This document shows, piece by piece, positions 41,161-49,335 of a DNA stretch of 64,000 nt. The notes under the pieces were generated by a model that saw only the letters and a list, made by a program, of their open reading frames with translations, was not told where the DNA came from and did not search any database. The stretch spans positions 1 through 64,000 of the forward strand of contig DAORGN010000003.1 in the NCBI GenBank assembly GCA_035340095.1, written 5' to 3'. Position 1 is the stretch's first letter. Each line of letters opens with the position of its first letter. This DNA comes from JAEUKA01 sp035340095. Its GTDB lineage: Bacteria; Myxococcota_A; Polyangia; Palsa-1104; JAEUJZ01. Both the position numbers and the translations under genes were made by a program.

Positions 41161-41691
41161 CTAATACACCCGCAGCGCTTTGGCAGGATTGCCAGCGACG
41201 ATGGTGCGCGGCGGAACTGACTGGGTGACGACGGCTCCAGCGCCGACCTGCGCGTTTTTTCCGATCGTAATGCCCGGCAAGAGGATCGCGCCGACGCCGA
41301 TGTCGCAGCCGTCTTCGAGGGTGACTTTGGCAAACGCAAGCGGGCGGTGCAAAATCGGCGCAGTCGAGCCGTCGGGCGTCGCGGGAAGCTCGTGGGCGCT
41401 CGTCAGAATCATGACGCGCGGGCCGATGCCGACGTCGCAGCCAATCTCGATGCCGCCGGCGGAATGAAAGAATACGTCTTGGCCAATCCAGGTGCCGCAG
41501 CCGACGCGCAGCTCGTTTTTGTAATAGCCCTTCAAGATGGCGCGGTGGCCGACGTAGACGCACTCACCCAGCGAGACGTTTTCCGGATGAAAAATGAGCA
41601 CGCCTGGCTCAATCACCACCGATTCGGGGCAAGCGGCAAGCTGGCTGCGCGAAAATTCCCCGCTGCCGTGGCTGCGCGGCGCAGGTCGCAT
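41161..41691 (-). CDS. Left-handed beta-helix acyltransferase
   Basis: A 176-residue hexapeptide-repeat acetyl- or acyltransferase. Repeats run through VSLGECVYVGHRAILKG, LRVGCGTWIGQDVFFHSAGGIEIGCDVGIGPRVMILTSAHE and VTLEDGCDIGVGAILLPGITIGKNAQVGAGAVVT, ending in the VAGNPAKALRVY signature of the NodL/LacA/WbbJ group. The histidine in TSAHE is the probable catalytic base. Its ATG overlaps the TonB receptor stop in TAATG. Acceptor sugar unknown. Confidence 0.9.
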   Translation of the reverse strand: MRPAPRSHGSGEFSRSQLAACPESVVIEPGVLIFHPENVSLGECVYVGHRAILKGYYKNELRVGCGTWIGQDVFFHSAGGIEIGCDVGIGPRVMILTSAHELPATPDGSTAPILHRPLAFAKVTLEDGCDIGVGAILLPGITIGKNAQVGAGAVVTQSVPPRTIVAGNPAKALRVY

Positions 41692-44561
41692 TAGTACTGG
41701 AAGCGCACGCCAAACTGGGCGCGGAACGGGGTCTGCCGACTGAGCACGGTGCCGAACGTCGTCGCGATGTCACGGTTTTCAAAGCCGGCATGGTTGCTGC
41801 CACCAATCGGCGTCGAGGTATCGAGCACGTTGAACAAGTCGACGATCAGCGACAGGTGCTGGCGGACGAGTTCGTACATGTCAAACTGCATGCGCACGTT
41901 GATTTCGACGAGGTCCGGGTTGCGCAGCTCGGTCCACTTGCGCACGTCGTTCGGGTCCGCCGCCGGATCGAGTCCCCGCCAGCCATAGCGGTTTAGGTAG
42001 CCCGCGCTCGTCGGTTTGCTGCCGCGATAAATGCGCGACGCCGGTGCGCCGGACAGATAGGTCAGGTTGACGCCGCCGGTGAGCCCGTGGAACGTGTAGC
42101 TGGACTGAAGCTTGACCTGGTGGCGGTGGTCGTCGGACAGATAGCCATAGAACCGCAGGTCGCGCGGAATGTCGTTGCGCAGCTGCGACATCTGATCGTC
42201 GACCGTTCCGTCGAGAAACGACAGCGTATACGAAGCAAACACCATCCAGTTGGGACTGGGGTTGCCCGATACCACGAAGTCGACGCCGTTATAGCGACGG
42301 TATGCCTCGGCGGTGGGACGATAGCCATAGACGTTGCCGCGGCGAGGATCGGCAAACTGGACAAACTTGCTACCGTCGAGCGCGCTGACCGCGTTTAGCT
42401 CGATGTTTTCCCACAGGTACGACGTCATCCGGTACGAGTAGGTGATGCCGCCGATGATGTTCTGGAACAGCTCGCGCTCAAACGATACCGTCACCGAATC
42501 GGCGTGCGGCGGCGTCAAGCTGAGCTTGGCGTTGCCACACTCGGTGGTGAAGCTGCCATCGGCACAGCGTCCGCGCAGATCGTAGCCATCGCCGCCACCC
42601 GACGACGTGACCCAGCGGTCAAAGCGACCCGTCGCGCGGTTGAAGTTCCAGGTGTTCGACTGATACGTCGCGTCCGCCGAAAACGTCGGCAGAAGGCTCA
42701 CGACTTCGTTGGCCCGGCCATACGCCGCCTTCAGCAGCGTTTTGCCGTCGCGGGTCAGGTCGATGTTGACACCGAGCCGCGGCCCAAAGCCAAGCAGGTT
42801 CTGCACCGTTTCCGCGCGTGAGTTCTGCGTCGTTCCATAGTCGACGCGCAAGCCCGGCACCACCGTCAGCCACGACGTTGGCTTCCAGGTATCTTGCACG
42901 AAAAAGCCGACGCCAAGGCCATAGCGAACCTGCGCGAGCGCGGGATCAAACGAGTTGAACTGGTAGCACGGCGTCGCCGCAGAACCGGCTCGGACCTGCG
43001 GCTGCGCCTGCACACAGCCCGCCGATCGGTCCGTCGACGTCGGATCACGCGCCAGCACCGATCCATCTGCTGACGTGTCGTCGACGTACACCGAGTTGGC
43101 CGGCGTCCCGGTATACAGGTAATGGCGAATGAACTGGCCTTGGATACCGGCCTTGAAGGTGTGCTGACCGATCCAGCCTTTTTTCACCCAAGTGATGTTC
43201 GGATCGAACTGCACGCGCCAGCGCTTGTCGTCGGTAAATCGCGCTTCGCCAGCGTTGTTCCAGGTGATGCCGTTGGCGCCGTCGATGTGCTGCGGCGACA
43301 CCTTGTCGGCGCTCATCGGGTCGACGGAAATGTTGCTGTAGATGACGCCGGTTTGCAGGTTGAAAATGACGTTGTCGCTGACGAAGTAATCGTAATTCAG
43401 CGACGTGAACGCCCCACCCTGGCGCTGGATCGTCTCGGCTTCGTTGGCGTAGGCGTTCGACTGGATCGTGTTGTAGATCCACGCCGGATCGGCATTGAAC
43501 GACAGCTCGACGCGATGACGCTGCGCGGGGGCCCAAGTCAGCTTCAGCCGCGGATACGCGCCATAAAATTCGCGCGTCGCGTGCTGCAAGTTCAGCGGCG
43601 TACCCGGCACCAGCGCCGACGCGGTATAGCGCAGCTCCGTCGACAGGTAGTACCACAGCTTCTGCTTTACGATCGGACCGCTTAGGTTCAGGTTGAGCTG
43701 ATACTGCGCATTGGGCGGACGCGGATCGCTCTGGTCGAGGAGCCGGCCTTCATAAAGCTGCGTTCCCGCGCGCGATCCCGACGACAGCTTCTGGTGGTTT
43801 AGATAAAAGCTCGTGTCGACGGAAAACTTGTCCGAACCACGCTTGGTGACCAGGTTTATGACACCGCCGAGCGAGTTGTACTGCGCGTCGATCGCCAGAA
43901 GCTGGGTATCAACCTGACCAATCGCGTCGAAGTTAAAGTTTGCCGAAAAGGTATTCGACACCGGATCGGTGATGTCGAGTCCGTCGACGAGATAGCGGTT
44001 GTGACGCAGCGAGCCACCGGCCATCACTGGGTTTGAACCACCGACGACGCCAGGAAGCTGCTGCACGATGTTCTGGTAGCTGCGTCCGGTTGCGATCTTG
44101 GCCTGCTGGTCGGACGTGAGCACGCGGCCCGTCGAGACTTTTTCGGAATCGATGCGAGCGCGCTCCTCGAAAATCTTGGTCGTCTCGCCTTCGGCCATCT
44201 CGGCGGCAAAGTCGATCTTCAGCGTGCGCGTCTCACCCAGCGCGAGCTTGACCCGGCGCTTTATCGGCTGCAGACCTTCATACTCGACGGTGATGTCGTA
44301 GCTGCCGTGCGGAATTGACAAAAAGTCAAAACGCCCGTCATCGTCGGTGGTCGCGGACTTGCTGCCACCAATCATCGCATCCGACCGCACCGTCACTTTG
44401 GCGCCCGGCATCGGCACGCCTGTGCCCGCCTCTAACACCACGCCTTGCAGACGAGCATTTTGCTCGCCGACGGCCAGTGCCGCACGCTCGGCCAACGTCG
44501 GAACGACCACAAGCGAAGTCAGCCAAATGAGACGCTGCGCGAAAAAAAAGCGACGCCGCAT
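41691..44561 (-). CDS. TonB-dependent receptor with carboxypeptidase-regulatory-like N-terminus
   Basis: Outer-membrane beta-barrel transporter of 956 residues. A signal peptide is followed by a CarbopepD_reg-like domain (RLQGVVLEAGTGVPMPGAKVTVRSD, SYDITVEYEGLQPIKRRVKL), then the plug (YQNIVQQLPGVVGGSNPVMAGGSLRHNRYLVDGLDITDPVSN) and a barrel ending FRAQFGVRFQY with a terminal aromatic. This architecture resembles the OmpA-related or SusC-like receptors of Bacteroidota and Myxococcota. Neighbours are an upstream lipoprotein (stop directly before its ATG) and a downstream acyltransferase. Ligand unknown. No TonB box is evident. Confidence 0.93.
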   Translation of the reverse strand: MRRRFFFAQRLIWLTSLVVVPTLAERAALAVGEQNARLQGVVLEAGTGVPMPGAKVTVRSDAMIGGSKSATTDDDGRFDFLSIPHGSYDITVEYEGLQPIKRRVKLALGETRTLKIDFAAEMAEGETTKIFEERARIDSEKVSTGRVLTSDQQAKIATGRSYQNIVQQLPGVVGGSNPVMAGGSLRHNRYLVDGLDITDPVSNTFSANFNFDAIGQVDTQLLAIDAQYNSLGGVINLVTKRGSDKFSVDTSFYLNHQKLSSGSRAGTQLYEGRLLDQSDPRPPNAQYQLNLNLSGPIVKQKLWYYLSTELRYTASALVPGTPLNLQHATREFYGAYPRLKLTWAPAQRHRVELSFNADPAWIYNTIQSNAYANEAETIQRQGGAFTSLNYDYFVSDNVIFNLQTGVIYSNISVDPMSADKVSPQHIDGANGITWNNAGEARFTDDKRWRVQFDPNITWVKKGWIGQHTFKAGIQGQFIRHYLYTGTPANSVYVDDTSADGSVLARDPTSTDRSAGCVQAQPQVRAGSAATPCYQFNSFDPALAQVRYGLGVGFFVQDTWKPTSWLTVVPGLRVDYGTTQNSRAETVQNLLGFGPRLGVNIDLTRDGKTLLKAAYGRANEVVSLLPTFSADATYQSNTWNFNRATGRFDRWVTSSGGGDGYDLRGRCADGSFTTECGNAKLSLTPPHADSVTVSFERELFQNIIGGITYSYRMTSYLWENIELNAVSALDGSKFVQFADPRRGNVYGYRPTAEAYRRYNGVDFVVSGNPSPNWMVFASYTLSFLDGTVDDQMSQLRNDIPRDLRFYGYLSDDHRHQVKLQSSYTFHGLTGGVNLTYLSGAPASRIYRGSKPTSAGYLNRYGWRGLDPAADPNDVRKWTELRNPDLVEINVRMQFDMYELVRQHLSLIVDLFNVLDTSTPIGGSNHAGFENRDIATTFGTVLSRQTPFRAQFGVRFQY

Positions 44562-45686
44562 TTACTTCCCCGCTACCTGGCTCTGCGAAAAGGGGCAGTT
44601 GACTTCGACGGGCACGTTGCTTCCATCGACGGTCAGCGTCTGACACGGCAGACAGCTCGCCAGGGCACCACTCGCGGTCGCGGCTTTGTACGCCGGGTCG
44701 TTTGCATCGGGTGGCGGCGGGCTCGTCTGACCCTTCAAGACAAACTCTTTGCAGATTGGTGAATAGGTTCCCGCTGGCACTTCCGACGGAAGGCCCGGAA
44801 TGACCACTTGCAAAGGCGTCGTCGTTGCCGTCGGTGCGGTTTCTTTGTAGACCTTGTAGAGCGGCATCGTCACAAACGACTTGCCGTCGGTCGAAACCGG
44901 CACCGGCCCCATGTCGATGTAGGGCACGACAAGCTGGTTGTAAAAACCAAGCTGCACCGGCAGTCGCGCTGGCGGCGCATTCGACGGTGTAAGCGCCGGA
45001 TCGACAATTTGCAAAAGCCGATATTCGCGCGACACGACGGCCAGATCCTTGTCGATTCGCCCGGTCGCGGTGTCAAAGCGCTTGATCGACTGACACGGCA
45101 GCGAGCTTGGTGCTGACAAGTGAATCACTTCGACGACGGCGCTGTAGTTTAGTTTACGCCCCGGTTTGCCGCTGCTCGTCGACAGCACTTCGGGGATGTC
45201 CGCAAACACCGGATACTGACGGTCCCAGCGGATCAGGTCGAGTCGCTCGTCGAAGGCTTCGTCGCGGGTCGCTTGGCACGATCCGTCGAAGACATACACC
45301 TGACCGGCATTTGTCACCGCCAGCGGATCGCGCTTGCCATCGGTCCAAAACGGCGTGGTTGCCGACACCGTCTTGCCATCCGATCCCGTCGACGACACTT
45401 TTGCAGTGGTATCCGCCGATCGCGTGGTCGCAAACACCGTATACGGAATCTGCGGCCAGTCGCCACGGCCTTTGCCGACGGCACGCAGCCGGTCGATGGT
45501 CTTTACGCCAGTGAGAAAGTTTTGCGCGTACACCACGCCGGCGAGGAATTCTCCGTCGTCGGGATAGGGACTACACGCCGCGGCAAAAGACAAGAGCGCA
45601 GCGACGGAAAACAGTCGTGCAGAGGCAGGGAAGCGATAACGTTCTGTCGAGACGACGGCCCTTGTGGGAAGCATAGCGGCGCGCAT
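44562..45686 (-). CDS. Lipoprotein preceding the TonB-dependent receptor
   Basis: A 374-residue exported protein of unknown family with lipobox FAAAC. AGGA just before the ATG at 45684-45686 supports that start over a longer frame. The mature region has two C-terminal CxxC-like pairs (ASCLPCQTLTV) and a mid-region cysteine pair. Its TAA is directly followed by the receptor ATG, so the two are translationally coupled. A surface partner of the receptor, as in SusD-like systems, is possible, but I see no SusD similarity. Confidence 0.75.
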   Translation of the reverse strand: MRAAMLPTRAVVSTERYRFPASARLFSVAALLSFAAACSPYPDDGEFLAGVVYAQNFLTGVKTIDRLRAVGKGRGDWPQIPYTVFATTRSADTTAKVSSTGSDGKTVSATTPFWTDGKRDPLAVTNAGQVYVFDGSCQATRDEAFDERLDLIRWDRQYPVFADIPEVLSTSSGKPGRKLNYSAVVEVIHLSAPSSLPCQSIKRFDTATGRIDKDLAVVSREYRLLQIVDPALTPSNAPPARLPVQLGFYNQLVVPYIDMGPVPVSTDGKSFVTMPLYKVYKETAPTATTTPLQVVIPGLPSEVPAGTYSPICKEFVLKGQTSPPPPDANDPAYKAATASGALASCLPCQTLTVDGSNVPVEVNCPFSQSQVAGK

Positions 45687-45755
45687 ATTCCTGCGAGCCC
45701 CGTCCGCTTTCAAGCTTTTCCAGCACGCAGCGACGAAAAGCCGGCCCGTCCGCGC

Positions 45756-46247
45756 TCAGCGCAGCTCCAGCCGAATCGACACCGCCGTAAGCTGGGCGAC
45801 GTAGATTCCGCTTTTGCCGTAACCGCCCGGCTCGCCCACGCGCTGCTTGTGCAGGCTGCGCACGTCGCGATCCGCAAACAGAATGCCCGTCACCCGCGCT
45901 CGTGTTCCGCTCGGCAGCGGTGCCGAAAGCCGTCGCCCAAGCAGTTCCAAGCTGCGATCGATCCACACCCGCCCAAGCGACATCGGCCCAAGCGGTCCCC
46001 CTTGCCAGCCAATCGCCCCGATGGTGGTGATGAAGTGGCGATGCCAGCGTTCGGGGTCCAGCTCGACGTCGACCAAGCTGACCGCTTGTGGCCCGCCGAC
46101 CGCCCGACGCAAATCGCGCTCTGGATCTGACAAGCAGGGCAGGCACGATGCACAGTCACCCCACCCCATCTTCACCAATCGATTGCGTCCTTCGAGGGGA
46201 ACTGCCTCTAGAACGCGCCGTAGCTCTGGCTGCGCCGCCGTCAACAT
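45756..46247 (-). CDS. Hypothetical protein with a CxxCxxC cluster
   Basis: Unrecognised 163-residue protein without a signal peptide. The segment DCASCLPCLSDPERDL near residue 31 has three closely spaced cysteines that might bind metal. The remainder is mixed alpha/beta. The upstream sequence lacks an obvious ribosome site. It is 69 bases before the lipoprotein/TonB receptor unit and divergent from the SDR gene. Confidence 0.55.
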   Translation of the reverse strand: MLTAAQPELRRVLEAVPLEGRNRLVKMGWGDCASCLPCLSDPERDLRRAVGGPQAVSLVDVELDPERWHRHFITTIGAIGWQGGPLGPMSLGRVWIDRSLELLGRRLSAPLPSGTRARVTGILFADRDVRSLHKQRVGEPGGYGKSGIYVAQLTAVSIRLELR

Positions 46248-46347
46248 ACAGAAAATAGATTTAGGCTACCGAATCTTAGACTGACTTTGACATGGCGGGC
46301 GACGAGTTGCGGGCTTTTTCGCCAAAGCCGTGTAGTTTAGAAGGCGC

Positions 46348-47160
46348 ATGCAGACCCCTACCGTACTTATCACCGGCGCATCGAGCGGCATCGGCGCGTC
46401 GCTGGCCAAAGAATTTGCACGGCGCGGCGCCCGGCTCGTCCTCGTGGCCCGGCGCACGGATCGATTGGAAACACTCGCGGCTGATCTGCGCACAGGTGGC
46501 ACCGAAGTCCTGACCGTCACCGGCGATGTCACCCGCGATGGCGACATGGAACGCGCGACCGAGGCCGCGGAAAAGCGCTTCGGTGGTGTGGACATTGTCG
46601 TCGCCAACGCCGGCTTTGGAGTGCAGGGCCGGCTCACCAAGCTGTCTATCGACGATGTGCGGCGGCAGTTTGAAACCAACGTGTTCGGTGTGCTGCGGAC
46701 GTTTTATGCGACGCACCAGGCGCTCAAAGCGAGCCGCGGTCGGCTGGCGCTTATCGGCAGCGTCTCGGGCTTTCTTTCTGCGCCGGGAACAATTCCGTAT
46801 GCGATGAGCAAGTTTGCCGTGCGGGCGCTCGCGGAAGGGCTCGATCAAGAGCTGGCCAAAGACGGCATTTCGGTGACACACATCGCCCCCGGTTTCGTCG
46901 AATCAGAGATTTCGCTCGTCGACAACCAGGGCGTACTGCACGACACGCCGCCGCGACCCAAGGCCCCCGCGTTTTTGTTTATGAAAACTGCCGATGCTGC
47001 CCGCCAAATTGTCGACGCCATCATGGCCCGCGAGCCACTGCGCGTCGTCACAGGTCACGGCAAAGTCCTCGTCGCCGCGAGCCGACACACTCCCGGTCTG
47101 CTCAAAGGCGCCATGGCGCTTATGGCCGGTCGCGTCGCCAAGCTGACGATCGACGACTAG
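46348..47160 (+). CDS. Short-chain dehydrogenase/reductase
   Basis: Classical SDR of 270 residues. Cofactor motif TGASSGIG is at 9-16, NAG is present (VANAGFG), and the catalytic set is a serine in GSVSG with Y151 and K155 (YAMSK). The basic residue pattern after the second strand (ARRTDRL) suggests NADP(H). The C-terminal tail is hydrophobic. It is followed after 17 bases by a GMC oxidoreductase, so the pair may act on the same alcohol or sterol-like substrate. This is inference. Confidence 0.92.
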   Translation: MQTPTVLITGASSGIGASLAKEFARRGARLVLVARRTDRLETLAADLRTGGTEVLTVTGDVTRDGDMERATEAAEKRFGGVDIVVANAGFGVQGRLTKLSIDDVRRQFETNVFGVLRTFYATHQALKASRGRLALIGSVSGFLSAPGTIPYAMSKFAVRALAEGLDQELAKDGISVTHIAPGFVESEISLVDNQGVLHDTPPRPKAPAFLFMKTADAARQIVDAIMAREPLRVVTGHGKVLVAASRHTPGLLKGAMALMAGRVAKLTIDD

Positions 47161-47177
47161 TCTACGGTGCAATCGCC

Positions 47178-48725
47178 ATGACAGCCCCCCGCATTGTCAG
47201 TGCCCGCGACGGCGAGCTACCGCCTAAGCTATCGCAAGCCACTTTTGACCTGATCGTCGTCGGCAGCGGCGCAGGCGGATCGATGTGCGCGCAGCAGGCG
47301 GCGCAGGCCGGTCTTTCGGTGCTGGTGCTGGAAGCGGGTGGCCATCATCTGCCAAGCCAGATGAACCAGCGGGAAGGCGACATGCTGCCGCGGCTGTTTT
47401 ACGACGCGGGTGGGCGATCGACACAAGACGGCGCGGTGATGATTCTGCATGGCCGTGGCATTGGCGGATCGACCGTCCACAACACCAACCTGTGCAAGCG
47501 CGCCCCCGCTGAAGTGCTGCAGCAGTGGGCCACTTCGCACGACTGTCCCTCGTGGAGTCCAGAGCGTGTCGCCCCGGATTATGAAGCCGTCGAAACCGAA
47601 CTTTCCGTCACACCGCTCACCGAGGAAGACGTAAACCGCAACAACGCGATCATGCGCCGCGGGGTCGAAAAGCTCGGCTGGCGCGGCGGACTCCTACAAC
47701 ACAACCGCCGCGGCTGTCAGCGATCCGGTTTCTGCGAGCTGGGCTGCGCCTACGATGCCAAGGAAAACGCCGCCAAAGTCGTCATCCCCAAGGCACTCCT
47801 TTTCGGGGCCAGCGTCATCTGCGATCTGCGCGTCGTCCGAATTCTGCATGACGGAAAACGAGTCCGCGGCGTCTCTGCTTCTGTGGTGCGTAGCGACGGC
47901 AGCGACGGCGAAACCCTGAATATTTCGGCGCGTGCAGTCTGCGTCTCTGCTAGCGCGGTTCTGTCTCCGGCTCTGCTTTTGCACAGCGATGTACCCGATC
48001 CGCACAAGCTTGTGGGAAAGTCGCTCCGGCTGCATCCTGGCGTCGCGGTGGGCGGCTGCTTTGCCGAACCAGTGGAAGCGTGGAAAGGCATTCCGCAAGC
48101 CTATGAGTGCAGCGAAAAACTGTCGTTTTCTGACGGTGCGCAAGATCGCTGCTGGCTGATTCCGGCGTTTGCCCATCCGGGTGGTTTTGCTGGACTGCAG
48201 CCTGGTTTTGGCAAACAGCATGCGGCGGCCATGCGCGATTATGCCAAGACAGCTGTCGTCGCTGCGATGCTTCATGATGAAACAAAAGGTGTCGTGTCTG
48301 TCGATGGGAACGGACGTGCCAAAGTCGATTACGCGCTGACCGCTTCCGATGCCAAAGCACTGCTGCGCGGAATCGGTGCAGCGGCGGACATTCTGCTCGC
48401 GGCAGGTGCGCAGGAAGTGATGATTCCGTTTGCGCGTCCGCTGCTGGTTCGCAGTCCCAAAGAGCTGTCCGTTCTTGATTCCCACCGCTATCGTCCGCTC
48501 GATCCGATACTCACTTCGGTACACCCGATGGGGAGTCTTCCGATGGGACTCAATCCAACACGAGCCGTCGTCGATGAACAAGGCCGGCACCATCAACTGC
48601 ACGGTCTGTACGTAGCCGATGGGAGTCTGTTTCCGACCTCGCTAGGAGGGCCGCCGCAGCTTACGATTTACGCGACAGGTCGCCGGGTCGGAAACGCAAT
48701 TGCCGCCGATCTGCGTCATGGGTAA
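47178..48725 (+). CDS. GMC-family FAD oxidoreductase
   Basis: Flavin-dependent alcohol oxidase or dehydrogenase of 515 residues. The dinucleotide fold VVGSGAGGSMCAQQAAQAGLSVLVLEAGG is at 27-55, GRGIGGSTVHNTN is the second FAD contact, and the C-terminal HPMGSLPMG carries the catalytic His/Asn-type region. The cysteine-rich segment GCQRSGFCELGCAYDAK near 175-191 is found in the long-chain alcohol oxidase and cholesterol oxidase subgroup. It overlaps the next gene by eight bases. Substrate unknown. Confidence 0.9.
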   Translation: MTAPRIVSARDGELPPKLSQATFDLIVVGSGAGGSMCAQQAAQAGLSVLVLEAGGHHLPSQMNQREGDMLPRLFYDAGGRSTQDGAVMILHGRGIGGSTVHNTNLCKRAPAEVLQQWATSHDCPSWSPERVAPDYEAVETELSVTPLTEEDVNRNNAIMRRGVEKLGWRGGLLQHNRRGCQRSGFCELGCAYDAKENAAKVVIPKALLFGASVICDLRVVRILHDGKRVRGVSASVVRSDGSDGETLNISARAVCVSASAVLSPALLLHSDVPDPHKLVGKSLRLHPGVAVGGCFAEPVEAWKGIPQAYECSEKLSFSDGAQDRCWLIPAFAHPGGFAGLQPGFGKQHAAAMRDYAKTAVVAAMLHDETKGVVSVDGNGRAKVDYALTASDAKALLRGIGAAADILLAAGAQEVMIPFARPLLVRSPKELSVLDSHRYRPLDPILTSVHPMGSLPMGLNPTRAVVDEQGRHHQLHGLYVADGSLFPTSLGGPPQLTIYATGRRVGNAIAADLRHG

Positions 48726-49299
48726 GCTCGCGCCCGCGATGCGCAGAATGCGGTCCGGCTCCGTTTTTTTTGCTGCCCTGTGTACGCTGCCGTTTTTCGG
48801 CTGTGCAGCGTGGCATGACCTGTTTCAGCGCGACAGGCCGACGGCGCAGATTTATGCCGAAGCGCTCGCGCTGCCACGGCCCAAGACCACCGATGTCGCG
48901 ATTGTGCTCGGCTGCCCGGCAAATCCCGATGGAACCCCGTCTTTGTGTCTGCGCTGTCGAATTCACGCAACGCTTTCGGCGTATCGGCGCGGCGAGTTTC
49001 GGGCAGCGATCTTTGCCGGTGGCGCAGCCCACAATCGCTTCATTGAAGCAGCGGTAATGGCCCGCGAAGCCGAGCGTCTAGGGATGCCACGCCAAGCGAT
49101 TTTGCAAGAAGGGGAATCGCTGACGACGTGGCAGAATCTGCGTTTTTCCCGTCGGATCATGGCCGAGCACGGCTTCCAGACCGCGCTGCTTGTTTCGACC
49201 CGCGATCACCTGCCACGCGCGCGCAGGTTCGCCGATTACTATCAGATTCCGACCGCACTGCTCGGCTGTGAAGATGAAGTAAGTCCAAACTTGAAGTAA
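48718..49299 (+). CDS. DUF218/SanA-like lipoprotein with repeat-derived C-terminus
   Basis: A 193-residue protein of the DUF218 (YdcF/SanA/ElyC) family. It starts with ATG overlapping the GMC stop. A hydrophobic segment ends in FFGC, a possible lipobox. The family core is VAIVLGCPANPDGTPSLCLRCRIHATLSAYRRG, FAGGAAHNRFIEAAVMAREAERLGMP and NLRFSRRIMAEHGFQTALLVSTRDHLPRA. These proteins have been linked to envelope integrity. The last six codons lie in a 17-base tandem repeat, so the C-terminus may be shortened. Confidence 0.85.
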   Translation: MGKLAPAMRRMRSGSVFFAALCTLPFFGCAAWHDLFQRDRPTAQIYAEALALPRPKTTDVAIVLGCPANPDGTPSLCLRCRIHATLSAYRRGEFRAAIFAGGAAHNRFIEAAVMAREAERLGMPRQAILQEGESLTTWQNLRFSRRIMAEHGFQTALLVSTRDHLPRARRFADYYQIPTALLGCEDEVSPNLK

Positions 49300-49324
49300 G
49301 TCCAAACATGGACTCAGTCCAAAT
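49274..49324 (+). repeat. 17-base tandem repeat, three copies
   Basis: Units 49274-49290 and 49291-49307 differ at one base (consensus ATGAAGTAAGTCCAAAC); the third (49308-49324) is diverged. The stop codon of the DUF218 gene is inside the second unit. The repeat spans the space between two convergent genes. Confidence 0.85.
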
Positions 49325-49335
49325 ATGAAGCATTT

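Noticed and set aside
40304..41563. Long minus-strand frames over the cysteine-rich lipoprotein
   Set aside because: Repetitive GC-rich modules suppress stops in other frames; translations are Arg/Ala/Cys low-complexity and lack a ribosome site.
46287..46292. TTGACA upstream of the SDR gene as a -35 box
   Set aside because: No acceptable -10 sequence occurs 16-18 bases downstream.
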